Source: Myxococcales bacterium
Lineage (GTDB): Bacteria > Myxococcota_A > Polyangia > Nannocystales > Nannocystaceae
Assembly (NCBI GenBank): GCA_020633295.1
Contig: JACKDW010000007.1
Location: 248,001 to 312,000, forward strand
Length of the DNA: 64,000 nt
Direction: 5' to 3'
Part shown: piece after piece, positions 1 through 7,029 of the stretch
Layout: the number at the start of each line of letters is the position of its first letter
How positions within the stretch are numbered: the first letter of the stretch is position 1
Notes under the pieces: generated by a model
Databases searched by the model: none
Seen by the model: only the letters and a program-made list of their open reading frames with translations
Told to the model about the DNA's origin: nothing
Program-made: the position numbers and the translations under genes

Positions 1-379
1 CGGCGACGGTATGGCCGTCGCTCGTGACCTCGAAGTGCACCACGTCCCGACGCGCGGGGTCGCCGAGCACGACGACGTGAATGCGCGGATCGACGTCGTC
101 GAGATCGAGCCAGCTCTCGACCTGGACCACGAGTTGGCCGTGGTCGAGGCAGGTGGCCCCGGGGTCGACGCGGATCGCGTTCGCCAGCGGACGCTTCGCG
201 GGCTCCGGCGGGCGTTCGGGACCGAGGACGTCGTCGACGTCCGTCGGCGCCGGGACGCCCGCCTGCGCTCGCGCAGGACAAAACAGCGCGACGGCCCCGA
301 GGATGAGCCACACGTGACTCCACGCGAGCGGCCCCCGCCGCGGCGTCCAGGGTGTGCGGCCGCGCATCTGCGTGAGCAT
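1..379 (-). CDS. Secreted or membrane-anchored protein, N-terminal part only (cut by window start)
   Basis: Reading the minus strand from an ATG at 379 gives an open frame that runs off the window. It begins MLTQMRGRTPWTPRRGP, followed by a hydrophobic stretch (VWLILGAVALFCPARAQAG) that looks like a signal peptide with an AxA-type cleavage site. The mature part contains ATCLDHGQLVVQVESWL and then DPRIHVVVLGDP. I do not recognise a named family; the layout resembles the small secreted proteins common in myxobacteria. A second in-frame ATG at 367 could also be the start. The gene is transcribed away from the YceI-like gene at 510, so both share a 130-base divergent promoter region. Function is unknown and the C-terminus is missing. 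Confidence 0.6.
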   Translation of the reverse strand, partial: MLTQMRGRTPWTPRRGPLAWSHVWLILGAVALFCPARAQAGVPAPTDVDDVLGPERPPEPAKRPLANAIRVDPGATCLDHGQLVVQVESWLDLDDVDPRIHVVVLGDPARRDVVHFEVTSDGHTVA

Positions 380-465
380 ACAAAACCTCGGCTCAGCGGG
401 GCATCGACGCGTGGAACCGCGCGACGACTCGAGGGCGGGGCGCCGCTGATCTTTCCCCGGTGATC

Positions 466-491
466 TGTAACACTCCGCCGGCATCCGCGGT
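466..491 (+). promoter_or_regulatory. Putative ECF-type promoter upstream of the YceI-like gene
   Basis: TGTAAC lies at 466-471 and CGGT at 488-491, 16 bases further on. The element shares GTGATC-(C)-TGTAAC, a CGCCGGC block at the same offset, and a following CCGCG with the element at 1449-1475 upstream of the Cys-rich precursor gene. Two such similar copies about 980 bases apart on the same strand suggest one regulator. The GTAAC core resembles the GTAACC-N16-CGAA motif I recall for the Caulobacter SigF regulon, which includes DUF692/DUF2063 genes. The predicted leader to the ATG at 510 would be only about 12 bases. Confidence 0.4.
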
Positions 492-509
492 TTTTCGCGG
501 TCGACCCCC

Positions 510-1445
510 ATGACGACGCCACGCTCCCGCACGCCCTTCCTCCTGCCCGTCCTCCTGCCCCTGTCGATGCTGCTCGTCGGCGCGACCGCCTGCGGCGGCT
601 CGGAGCCCGCCAAGCCGCTGGCCGAGAAAGCCGAGAAGCTCGAGATCGAGAAGCCCAAGGCGGCCGGGACCATGAAGTTCACGGTGGATCCGGCGAGCTC
701 GACGCTCGGCTTCGCGATGGACGCGCCGGTGGAGAAGATCCGCGGCAAGGTGCCCGCGGCGGCGACGACCGGCGTCGTGTACGCCGACCTCGACGACATC
801 ACCAAGAGCACGGCGCTGATCCACGTCGACATCCACGAGCTCGAGCTGTTCCAGCAGGTGCAGGGCGAGGACGGGGCGTTCGGCGAGGAGGTCAAGCAGC
901 CGACGCAGAACGAGCACGCGCGCCAGTGGCTCGAGATCAGCGAAGATGTCCCCGAGGACATCCGCAAGAAGAACGAGCTGATCGAGTTCTCGCTCGCGTC
1001 GATCAAGGACGCGTCGGCGGCGAGCGTCAACGCGCTGGAGGGCGACAGCCGCACCGTCACCTTCACGGCCACGGGCGAGTTCCTGCTGCACCAGCGCAAG
1101 GCGCAGAAGGACGCGAAGATCGAGGCGACCTTCACGTACAAGGACGGCAAGCCGGTCTCGGTGACGGTCAAGACGGTCGAGCCGCTCTCGATCACGCTCG
1201 ACGAGTACGACGTGCGCCCGCGCAAGGGCTTCGGCGTGCTCGCGGCCAAGACGCTCGACGCGCTCGCGCCCAAGGTCGCCAAGGACGCCGAGGTCTCGGT
1301 CGAGTTCACCGCGACGCTCGACCCCGACGCGGCGATGCCCGAGTCCAAGGCCGAGGGCGCGAAGCCGGCGGGTCCCGGCGCGGGCCTGGACGAGGCCAAG
1401 GCCGCCGAGGGCGACGCGAAGGCCGACGCGAACGCGAGCGAGTGA
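510..1445 (+). CDS. YceI-like domain lipoprotein
   Basis: This 311-residue protein begins with a signal peptide ending in a lipobox (LVGATAC, Cys28), so it should be a lipoprotein. From about residue 53, MKFTVDPASSTLGFAMD followed by a long beta-rich region matches the opening pattern of YceI-family lipocalin-like domains (x-V-D-x-x-S-x-x-x-F), and the domain ends near residue 275. An Ala/Lys/Glu/Asp-rich tail follows. YceI proteins are periplasmic and bind long hydrophobic molecules or respond to acid or oxidative stress in other bacteria; the ligand here cannot be read from sequence. It lies 149 bases upstream of the Cys-rich precursor gene on the same strand and has a near-identical promoter-like element, so it may belong to the same regulon. 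YceI identity is moderately sure; the link to metal handling is inference. Confidence 0.72.
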   Translation: MTTPRSRTPFLLPVLLPLSMLLVGATACGGSEPAKPLAEKAEKLEIEKPKAAGTMKFTVDPASSTLGFAMDAPVEKIRGKVPAAATTGVVYADLDDITKSTALIHVDIHELELFQQVQGEDGAFGEEVKQPTQNEHARQWLEISEDVPEDIRKKNELIEFSLASIKDASAASVNALEGDSRTVTFTATGEFLLHQRKAQKDAKIEATFTYKDGKPVSVTVKTVEPLSITLDEYDVRPRKGFGVLAAKTLDALAPKVAKDAEVSVEFTATLDPDAAMPESKAEGAKPAGPGAGLDEAKAAEGDAKADANASE

Positions 1446-1448
1446 TCC

Positions 1449-1475
1449 TGTAACCTGGCGCCGGCGTACCGCGAT
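1449..1475 (+). promoter_or_regulatory. Putative ECF-type promoter of the precursor/MNIO operon
   Basis: GTAACC lies at 1450-1455 and, after a 16-base spacer, CGAT at 1472-1475. This is one base from the GTAACC-N16-CGAA motif I recall for the copper-responsive Caulobacter SigF regulon, which controls DUF692/DUF2063 genes. The flanks match the element at 466-491. Transcription would start near 1482 and give a leader of about 110 bases before the ATG at 1595; the leader contains a short perfect hairpin (GTCGCC/GGCGAC, 1520-1536). Promoter activity and regulator are inferred. Confidence 0.45.
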
Positions 1476-1594
1476 TGGCCTGGTACCGACGGCCGCGCGG
1501 CTGTGCCCGGCCCCCACGAGTCGCCATCACGGCGACACGACGATTGAACGACGACTCGGCGCCCTGCGCGTCACGAACAGAGAGACGACGACCT

Positions 1595-2095
1595 ATGGAT
1601 CTGAAGACCATCACCGCGACCCTCGCCATGCTCGGCACCAGCCTCACGCTCGCGGCCTGTAACAAGACCAACGCGGACGCGACCGAGGTCCCGGCTGCGA
1701 CCGAGAAGCCCGCGGCGGGCGAGGGCTCCTGCGGCGCCAAGGGCGACGGCTCCTGCGGCGCCAAGGCCGGCGAGGGCTCCTGCGGCGGCGAGGAGCACAG
1801 CGGCGAGGGCCACTGCGGCGACAAGGCCGGCGAGGGCTCCTGCGGCGCCAAGGGCGACGGCTCCTGCGGCGCCAAGCCGGACGGCGAGGGCTCCTGTGGA
1901 GCCGAGCCCGACGCGTCGGCGAGCGCCGGCGCGGAGACGGCCGGCGACGCGGCGGCGGCCGACGCGACGGTGGCCTCGAGCGAGACGGCCAAGGCCGAGC
2001 AGCCCAAGGCCAAGAAGAAGTCGAGCGGCAAGAAGAAGGCGGCGGCCAAGAAGGGCGGCGGCGAGGCGGCCTGCGGCGAGGGCACCTGCGCGTAA
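1595..2095 (+). CDS. Cys-rich lipoprotein, candidate HvfA/bufferin-type RiPP metallophore precursor
   Basis: The ATG at 1595 follows a purine-rich AGAGAGACGACG tract and gives 166 residues. The N-terminus is a signal peptide with a lipobox (LAAC, Cys22). Seven motifs of the form [E/D]-G-[S/H]-C-G follow, with Cys at 46, 54, 63, 74, 83, 91 and 101. Next come an Ala-rich spacer, a Lys-rich stretch near residues 140-152, and a terminal EGTCA with Cys160 and Cys165 close to the C-terminus. HvfA and related precursors carry repeated EGKCG motifs whose Cys are converted by an MNIO enzyme plus a DUF2063 partner into oxazolone/thioamide-type copper ligands. The next gene encodes exactly those two activities. 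Odd points are the lipobox (most known members appear to have cleaved signal peptides) and Ser or His instead of Lys before Cys. It could instead be an unmodified metal-binding lipoprotein, but the neighbour argues for modification. Confidence 0.75.
   Translation: MDLKTITATLAMLGTSLTLAACNKTNADATEVPAATEKPAAGEGSCGAKGDGSCGAKAGEGSCGGEEHSGEGHCGDKAGEGSCGAKGDGSCGAKPDGEGSCGAEPDASASAGAETAGDAAAADATVASSETAKAEQPKAKKKSSGKKKAAAKKGGGEAACGEGTCA
1718..1903 (+). repeat. Tandem GEGSCGAK-type coding repeats in the precursor
   Basis: Seven imperfect 24-33 base units encode [E/D]-G-[S/H]-C-G cores: four EGSCG, two DGSCG and one EGHCG. Most units read GGCTCCTGCGGCGCCAAG at DNA level, so recent unit duplication is likely. 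Spacing between successive Cys residues is 8, 9, 11, 9, 8 and 10. Confidence 0.85.
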
Positions 2096-2116
2096 TCGCC
2101 AGGCACATCACGACGC

Positions 2117-2138
2117 CACGCGACCTCGCGGTCGCGTG
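2117..2138 (+). terminator. Hairpin between precursor and MNIO genes, possible attenuator
   Basis: A perfect 9-bp stem (CACGCGACC/GGTCGCGTG) with a TCGC loop lies 22 bases after the precursor stop and about 90 bases before the MNIO start. No U-tract follows, so full Rho-independent termination is unlikely. Such a structure could stabilise the upstream message or reduce read-through, giving more precursor than enzyme. This role is inference. Confidence 0.45.
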
Positions 2139-2228
2139 ACCCACAGATCGCCGACCTGACGCGCGCGTCGAGTCGGCGATTCGCGTTCCGCCGCGGCGTC
2201 GCGCGGTACACTGCGCCCAGGTCACGCC

Positions 2229-4028
2229 ATGAATTCGCACCAGCACCCTGCCCCGCCGCCCTCCCAGGCCATCTCGGGCGCGCCCACCGGGATCGGGCTG
2301 GGCCTGCGCTGGGCGTTCATCGACGACGTCCTCGACGAGGAGGCCGCCCGCGCGCTGCCGGACGCGCTCGCGTTCTTCGAGGTCTCACCCGAGAACTACA
2401 TGCGCCGGGGCGGCTACTTCCCGCGGGCGCTGCGGCGCGTCGGCGAGCGCCACCGCCTGCTGACCCACGGGCTGATGATGAACATCGGCGGGCAGGCGCT
2501 CGACCGCGAGTACCTCGATCAGCTGCGCGCGTTCCTGGGTGATCTGGGCGCGCGCTACCACAGCGATCACCTGTGCTGGACCGGGCACGACGGGCGCTGC
2601 CTGCAGGACCTGCTGCCGCTGCCGATGAGCGACGCGGTCGCCGACCACGTCGCCGACAACATCCGCCGCGTGCAGGATCACCTGGGCGTGCCGTTCGCGG
2701 TCGAGAACATCAGCTACTACGCCGCGCCGGGGCTGCCGCCCGCCCGCGACGCGGCGGCCGGCGAGGAGCTGGCGACGCGCGAGCTCGCGTTTACGCGCCG
2801 GGTGCTCGAGCGCGCCGACTGCAAGCTGCTGCTCGACGTCAACAACGTGCACGTCAACGCGACCAACCACGGCTTCGACGCCTGGCGCTTCATCGAGCGG
2901 CTGCCGCTGTCGCGCGTGATCCAGCTGCACGTCGCTGGCGGCGAGCGGCGCGCGAAGCTCGACAACCTGGTCATTGATACACACGGCGCGGATGTCTGCC
3001 CCGAGGTTCAGGCGCTGATGGGCCGCGTGATCGCGCGCGTCGGGCCGCTGCCCGTGCTGTACGAGCGCGACCACAGCATCCCGCCGCTGGCGACCCTGGC
3101 CCGCCAGGTCGAGGCGCTCGATCGCGAGTATCAGTCGGCGCTCGCGCGCCACGCCGAGCGCACCGCGGACGCCCCGGCCGAGGCGGCCGCGAGCGTCGGT
3201 GACGACCCGGGCACCCTCGCCGGCTTCCAGGCCGGGCTCTCCCGGGTGATCTGCGACGTCGACCCCACGCCGGCGCTCACGCGCGATCCGAGCGAGTTCT
3301 TCACGTCGGCGGGTCTCTCGGCGGGCGACGCCGAGGCGATCGCGCGCGTCGGCGCGGCCCGGCTCGACGTCTACCGCCAGCTGCCGCGCAACGGGATCCA
3401 GGGGGTGATCCGCGAGTTCATCCCGCGCACGCGCGCGCGTCTCAACCGCGCGATCGAGGGCCGCTTCGGCGAGGACTTCGCGCGCTGGATGGACCAGCGA
3501 GGGCCGCGCTCGCGCTACCTCCGGGACCTGCCGTTTGAGTTCGTCACCTGGGTCGGGCCGCGGTGGATCGAGGACCCGGCGGTGCCGGACTACCTCGTCG
3601 ATCTCGCGCGCCACGAGCTGGTGGAGTTCGAGGTCGCGGCCGCGCCCGCCGTGGGCGCGGCGCCCGAGGGCGAGGCGCCGAGCTTCGCGCTCGATCGCGG
3701 GCTGCGCTTCGACGACAGCGTGCGCCGGGTCGAGTACCGGCACGCGGTGCACGAGCTGCCGAGCGCGCGCGCCGACGACACGACGCCGCCGCGCGAGCCG
3801 ACGCGCCTGCTCGTGTACCGCGACGATCGGCGCGGCGTTCGGTTCCTGAAGCTGAGCGCGGTCGCCGACGCGGTGATCGAGCGCCTGCGTGTGCGCGAGC
3901 AGATCATTCGAGACGCGCTGATCGAGGGGGCGCGCGACGCCGGCGAGGCGCTCGGCGACGAGCTGCTCGGGCGCATGAGCGTGCTGCTCGCGGACCTCGC
4001 GGCGCGCGGGATCGTCTCGGTCCGCTGA
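2229..4028 (+). CDS. MNIO (DUF692) oxidase fused to DUF2063 partner domain
   Basis: The protein has 599 residues. Residues 20-300 carry the MNIO/DUF692 TIM-barrel pattern: GLGLRW, FFEVSPENY (Glu51), LTHGLMMNIGG (His80), HSDHLCW (Asp113, His114), VENISYY (Glu159), LLLDVNNVHVNATNHGFD (Asp203, His214), IQLHVAGG (His234), IDTHG (Asp250, His252) and LYERD (Glu279). These are the expected metal-ligand and active-site positions of multinuclear non-heme iron enzymes that modify Cys in RiPP precursors. From about 330 the sequence changes to a DUF2063 (HvfC/BufC-like) module: RLDVYRQLPRNGIQGVI, FPxx-like FIPRTRARLNRAIEGRF and YLVDLARHELVEFEV, then a C-terminal subdomain to residue 599. In known systems these are two separate genes; here they form one chain, joined by an Ala-rich linker (about 305-328). 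It lies 133 bases after the Cys-rich precursor on the same strand, so that is its likely substrate. Confidence 0.85.
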   Translation: MNSHQHPAPPPSQAISGAPTGIGLGLRWAFIDDVLDEEAARALPDALAFFEVSPENYMRRGGYFPRALRRVGERHRLLTHGLMMNIGGQALDREYLDQLRAFLGDLGARYHSDHLCWTGHDGRCLQDLLPLPMSDAVADHVADNIRRVQDHLGVPFAVENISYYAAPGLPPARDAAAGEELATRELAFTRRVLERADCKLLLDVNNVHVNATNHGFDAWRFIERLPLSRVIQLHVAGGERRAKLDNLVIDTHGADVCPEVQALMGRVIARVGPLPVLYERDHSIPPLATLARQVEALDREYQSALARHAERTADAPAEAAASVGDDPGTLAGFQAGLSRVICDVDPTPALTRDPSEFFTSAGLSAGDAEAIARVGAARLDVYRQLPRNGIQGVIREFIPRTRARLNRAIEGRFGEDFARWMDQRGPRSRYLRDLPFEFVTWVGPRWIEDPAVPDYLVDLARHELVEFEVAAAPAVGAAPEGEAPSFALDRGLRFDDSVRRVEYRHAVHELPSARADDTTPPREPTRLLVYRDDRRGVRFLKLSAVADAVIERLRVREQIIRDALIEGARDAGEALGDELLGRMSVLLADLAARGIVSVR

Positions 4029-4086
4029 CGGTCGCGCTGCGGCGCGCGCCTCTCAGGGCTCCAGGAAGCAGAGTCGACGCGCTGCG

Positions 4087-4407
4087 TCACTCGGGGATCG
4101 GGTCGTCGCCGGTGACGATGATGCGCGCGCCGAGCACCACGAGGCCGATCGCGATCGCGGCCCACAGCGCGATCATCGGGTAGACGACCGGGCCGAGCTC
4201 GCCGGCGCGGATCGACGGCACGTAGGTCTTGAGGTTCAGCCAGATCCCGATCGCGCCGAGCACGATGAGGAAGGCGCCGAACTGACGATTGCGGCTCATG
4301 AGCGCGGCGCGAACGCGGGACTCGGCGGCCGCGTCGGGGCGCTCATCGGGTCTCGCGGGGCGCACGGCGTCGCCGCGTCGCCCAGGCTCAGGCCGTCGCT
4401 GGTTCAC
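4087..4407 (-). CDS. Small two-TM membrane protein of unknown function
   Basis: The GTG at 4407 follows the nth stop by 10 bases and has a GGAG six bases upstream, which supports this start and co-transcription with nth. The 106-residue product has a charged, Arg/Pro-rich N-terminus (about 35 residues) and two hydrophobic segments, AFLIVLGAIGIWLNL and VYPMIALWAAIAIGLVVLGA, separated by KTYVPSIRAGELGP. A shorter start at ATG 4299 would leave only the membrane part. I recognise no family. It converges on the MNIO gene with a gap of only 58 bases, but is on the opposite strand, so a role in that pathway is not indicated. Confidence 0.6.
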   Translation of the reverse strand: MNQRRPEPGRRGDAVRPARPDERPDAAAESRVRAALMSRNRQFGAFLIVLGAIGIWLNLKTYVPSIRAGELGPVVYPMIALWAAIAIGLVVLGARIIVTGDDPIPE

Positions 4408-4417
4408 GCGTGCTCCG

Positions 4418-5056
4418 TCATACGCCTATCTTCGGACAGATATCGCGCATCGCGCAAGTTTCACACGCGGGCTTCTTGGCGGTGCACACGTAGCGACCGA
4501 GCAGCACCATGGCCGGGCCGAAGTACGTCCAGTCCCCCTGCGGAACCTTGTCCATGAGGTCGAGCTCGATCTTCTCGGGCTTCGACTGGCTGCTCAGCCC
4601 CATACGCTGGCTGACGCGGCGCACGTGCGTATCGACGATCACGCCCTCGGCGAGGTCGAAGCAGGTGGCCAGGACGACGTTCGCGGTCTTGCGCGCGACG
4701 CCGGGCAGCGAGGTCAGCTCGCCGACGGTGCGCGGCACCTCCCCGCCGAAGCGCTCGACGAGGCCCTGGCAGGCGCCCTGGATGGCCTTGGCCTTCTGGC
4801 GAAAGGTCCCGGTCGGGCGGACGGCCTGCTCGAGCTCGGCGGTGTCGGCCTCGGCGAAGGCGCGCGCGTCCGGGTAGGTCACGAACAGCGTCGCGGTGAC
4901 GCGGTTGACCCGCTCGTCGGTGCACTGCGCGGCGAGGATCGTCGCCACGAGCATCTGCACCGGGGTGCTCCAGTTCAGCTCGTAGGTGGCGGTGGGATAG
5001 AGACCGCGGAGGCGATCGATGATGTCGCTGGTGTCGGGTGCGCCCGCTGGAGACAT
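4418..5056 (-). CDS. nth: Endonuclease III (DNA glycosylase/AP lyase)
   Basis: Starting at the ATG at 5056 gives 212 residues, the usual length for Nth; the open frame extends upstream but only with low-complexity sequence. Visible features are the helix-hairpin-helix LPGVARKTANVVL with catalytic Lys123, the conserved VDTHV with catalytic Asp142, and a C-terminal 4Fe-4S loop with Cys191, 198, 201 and 207 (C-x6-C-x2-C-x5-C). The enzyme removes oxidised pyrimidines and cuts the abasic site in base-excision repair. The small membrane protein gene follows 10 bases downstream. It is divergent from the kinase gene at 5214, separated by 157 bases. Confidence 0.95.
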   Translation of the reverse strand: MSPAGAPDTSDIIDRLRGLYPTATYELNWSTPVQMLVATILAAQCTDERVNRVTATLFVTYPDARAFAEADTAELEQAVRPTGTFRQKAKAIQGACQGLVERFGGEVPRTVGELTSLPGVARKTANVVLATCFDLAEGVIVDTHVRRVSQRMGLSSQSKPEKIELDLMDKVPQGDWTYFGPAMVLLGRYVCTAKKPACETCAMRDICPKIGV

Positions 5057-5213
5057 GCCCCATCGTCCCAGATCCGCGTCGCCGTGTCTCGCCCGGGGGC
5101 GCGCCGGCGCGCGCCCTCGACCGGCGTTCGCCGGCGGCTTGTGGCCCCGCGAGCTTTCTGCCAGATATGCCGTGCGCGACCGCCTGCGGAGCGCGCCCGA
5201 CAGGCCGCGATCC

Positions 5214-6404
5214 ATGGTCGTTCCCGAGCAGCTCACTCGCTACCAGATCATGGACCTGCTCGGCGCGGGCGGTCAGGGGCGGACGTTTCGGGCCGTCGAT
5301 CGCCAGACCAACCGAGAGGTCGCGATCAAGGTCCTGCGGCTCAAGGACCTCGACAGCGACTGGAAGGGCTTTGACCTGTTCGAGCGCGAGTGCGCCACGC
5401 TCGCCAAGCTCAAGCACCCCGGGATCCCGCGCTTCCTCGACCGCTACCACGTCGAGAGCACCGGCGAGTTCTTCCTCGTCATGGAGCTGATCGACGGGCA
5501 GCCGCTGGCGCGACACGTCCGCGCCGACGCGACGCCGCTGACCGACGAGCAGCTCGTCGACATCCTGTGGAAGGCGCTCGACATCCTCGGCTACCTCCAC
5601 GGGCGCACGCCGCCGGTGGTCCACCGCGACGTCAAGCCGCACAACCTCCTGCAGCGCCGCGACGGCAGCCTCGCGCTCATCGACTTCGGCGGCGTGCGAG
5701 CCTCGCTCGACGACACCGGCGGGTCGACGATGATCGGCACCTTCGGCTACATGGCGCCCGAGCAGCTGCACGGCGAGGCCACGCCGGCCACCGACGTCTA
5801 CGCGCTCGCGGCCACGATCGCGGCGCTCGGCACCGGCACCCCGGCGGACAAGCTGCCCCACGACGGCCTGCGGATCGCGCTGGGCGAGACCCGGCTCAAG
5901 CGCTCGCGCCTGCGCCCCGTGCTCGACCGCATGCTCGAGCCCGTGCCGTCGCGCCGCCTGCAGACGGCCGCCGACGTGCGCCGGGCGCTGATGGCCGCGG
6001 TCCACGACAACGCCAACGCCAACGCCGGCTCCGCGCAGGCGACCGCGACGCCGCCGCGACGCGACGACGCGCTGGTCGAGCGACCGGAGCAGGCGCCCGC
6101 CGAGATCCCGAACTTCGCCCGCCAGATCGCGCGCGCGCCGGCGCCCTTCAACATCATCGTGTGGATCTGGGCGGCGCTCGTCGCCGGGCTGTTCGTGATC
6201 CTCGAGGTCGCGCTGCTGCCGGCGATCTACAGCGTGCTGGCCTCGTTCTCGTCGAAGCAGCAGCGCGCCAACGTGCGCCAGGATCGCGAGAAGACGATCG
6301 CGTCGATCCGCGCGCAACGCCGGACGCTGCAGTACGTGGCCGCGCGCTCGCATCCGCTGCGCGAAGAGAACGAGAAGAAGGCGCTCGACCGCGGCGACGA
6401 CTGA
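5214..6404 (+). CDS. Membrane-anchored Ser/Thr protein kinase
   Basis: The ATG at 5214 gives 396 residues and places the kinase domain at the very N-terminus. The domain has a glycine loop (LGAGGQG, near 17), VAIKVL Lys near 38, HRDVKPHN near 137, DFG near 158 and MAPEQ near 182, so all catalytic residues are present. A Pro/Ala-rich linker leads to a strongly hydrophobic segment (NIIVWIWAALVAGLFVILEV, about 311-330), then a short basic, charged tail of about 50 residues. The fold is a Hanks-type kinase with one C-terminal membrane anchor and little outside the membrane, so it probably senses through a partner. The substrate is unknown. It converges on the ferredoxin gene with only 2 bases between the stop codons. 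Confidence 0.88.
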   Translation: MVVPEQLTRYQIMDLLGAGGQGRTFRAVDRQTNREVAIKVLRLKDLDSDWKGFDLFERECATLAKLKHPGIPRFLDRYHVESTGEFFLVMELIDGQPLARHVRADATPLTDEQLVDILWKALDILGYLHGRTPPVVHRDVKPHNLLQRRDGSLALIDFGGVRASLDDTGGSTMIGTFGYMAPEQLHGEATPATDVYALAATIAALGTGTPADKLPHDGLRIALGETRLKRSRLRPVLDRMLEPVPSRRLQTAADVRRALMAAVHDNANANAGSAQATATPPRRDDALVERPEQAPAEIPNFARQIARAPAPFNIIVWIWAALVAGLFVILEVALLPAIYSVLASFSSKQQRANVRQDREKTIASIRAQRRTLQYVAARSHPLREENEKKALDRGDD

Positions 6405-6406
6405 GT

Positions 6407-6874
6407 TCAGTAGTCGTCGACCAGGTCCTCGACCGGCTGCCCGCGTCCGCAGTGCTCCTCGAGCAGGCGGTCGCAGGCGGCCGCGTCGACGCCGGGATAG
6501 AAGCCGCGCTGACGCAGGAGCTGCTCGACGGGCGGCTCGCCGTCGGGGTCGTCGCCCTCGGCGAGCGCGCGCACGAACAGGTTGGGCCCCTCCCCGCAGC
6601 GACCGAAGCAGCCGTAGTCGTACACGCGGACGCGCGCGGCGAGGTCCGGGTCGGCGGCGACGCGGGCGGCCAGGCGCTCGCGCAGGGGCCCGCTGCTGAG
6701 GCCGCAGCTCGGCCCGTCACAGACGCAGAGCTGAAACCTCGCGGCGCTCCGGTCGGCGTCGGGCGCCGACGCGCCGCTGGGCGACGCGGCGACCGGCTCG
6801 GTCTCGGCGTTGTCTTCCGGAGCTCGCCCCGCCCGCGCGCGCGCGAACTTGAGCACTGACTTGAGGATCTTCAA
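6407..6874 (-). CDS. Thioredoxin-like [2Fe-2S] ferredoxin
   Basis: The core (CVCDGPSCGLSSG, later YGCFGRCGEGPNLFV) has the Cys pattern of the NuoE-like/thioredoxin-like 2Fe-2S ferredoxins: two Cys about five residues apart, then a C-x3-C pair about 35 residues later. The region after it (AEGDDPDGEPPVEQLL) fits the same fold. Such proteins carry electrons in the cytoplasm. The start is unclear: no ATG is available; TTG at 6874 (MKILKSVLKF) and GTG at 6856 are candidates, and an upstream TTG at 6934 would add low-complexity sequence. A roughly 50-residue acidic, Ala/Pro-rich N-terminal extension precedes the domain. Partner unknown. Confidence 0.75.
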   Translation of the reverse strand: MKILKSVLKFARARAGRAPEDNAETEPVAASPSGASAPDADRSAARFQLCVCDGPSCGLSSGPLRERLAARVAADPDLAARVRVYDYGCFGRCGEGPNLFVRALAEGDDPDGEPPVEQLLRQRGFYPGVDAAACDRLLEEHCGRGQPVEDLVDDY

Positions 6875-7029
6875 AGGGACTCGCGTGCCGGAGCACGTCC
6901 CTGGGGACCTAGCGCCTGGACCGGGTCGGTGCAAGCGAGCCCGCCTACACCCGCGTACATCGAGCCGTCGCGCGTCGCTCGCTTCGCCGGTTTCTTGGTC
7001 CCGAACGCGGCCTTGGCTAGCGTCCGCGC

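Noticed and set aside
393..1517. Long open frame opposite the YceI-like gene
   Set aside because: Arg/Leu-rich, no conserved motif; it mirrors the GC-rich codon pattern of the real gene on the other strand.
4461..6353. 630-codon minus-strand frame
   Set aside because: Runs across nth and the kinase gene, which both have clear catalytic motifs; the frame is Arg/Ala junk.
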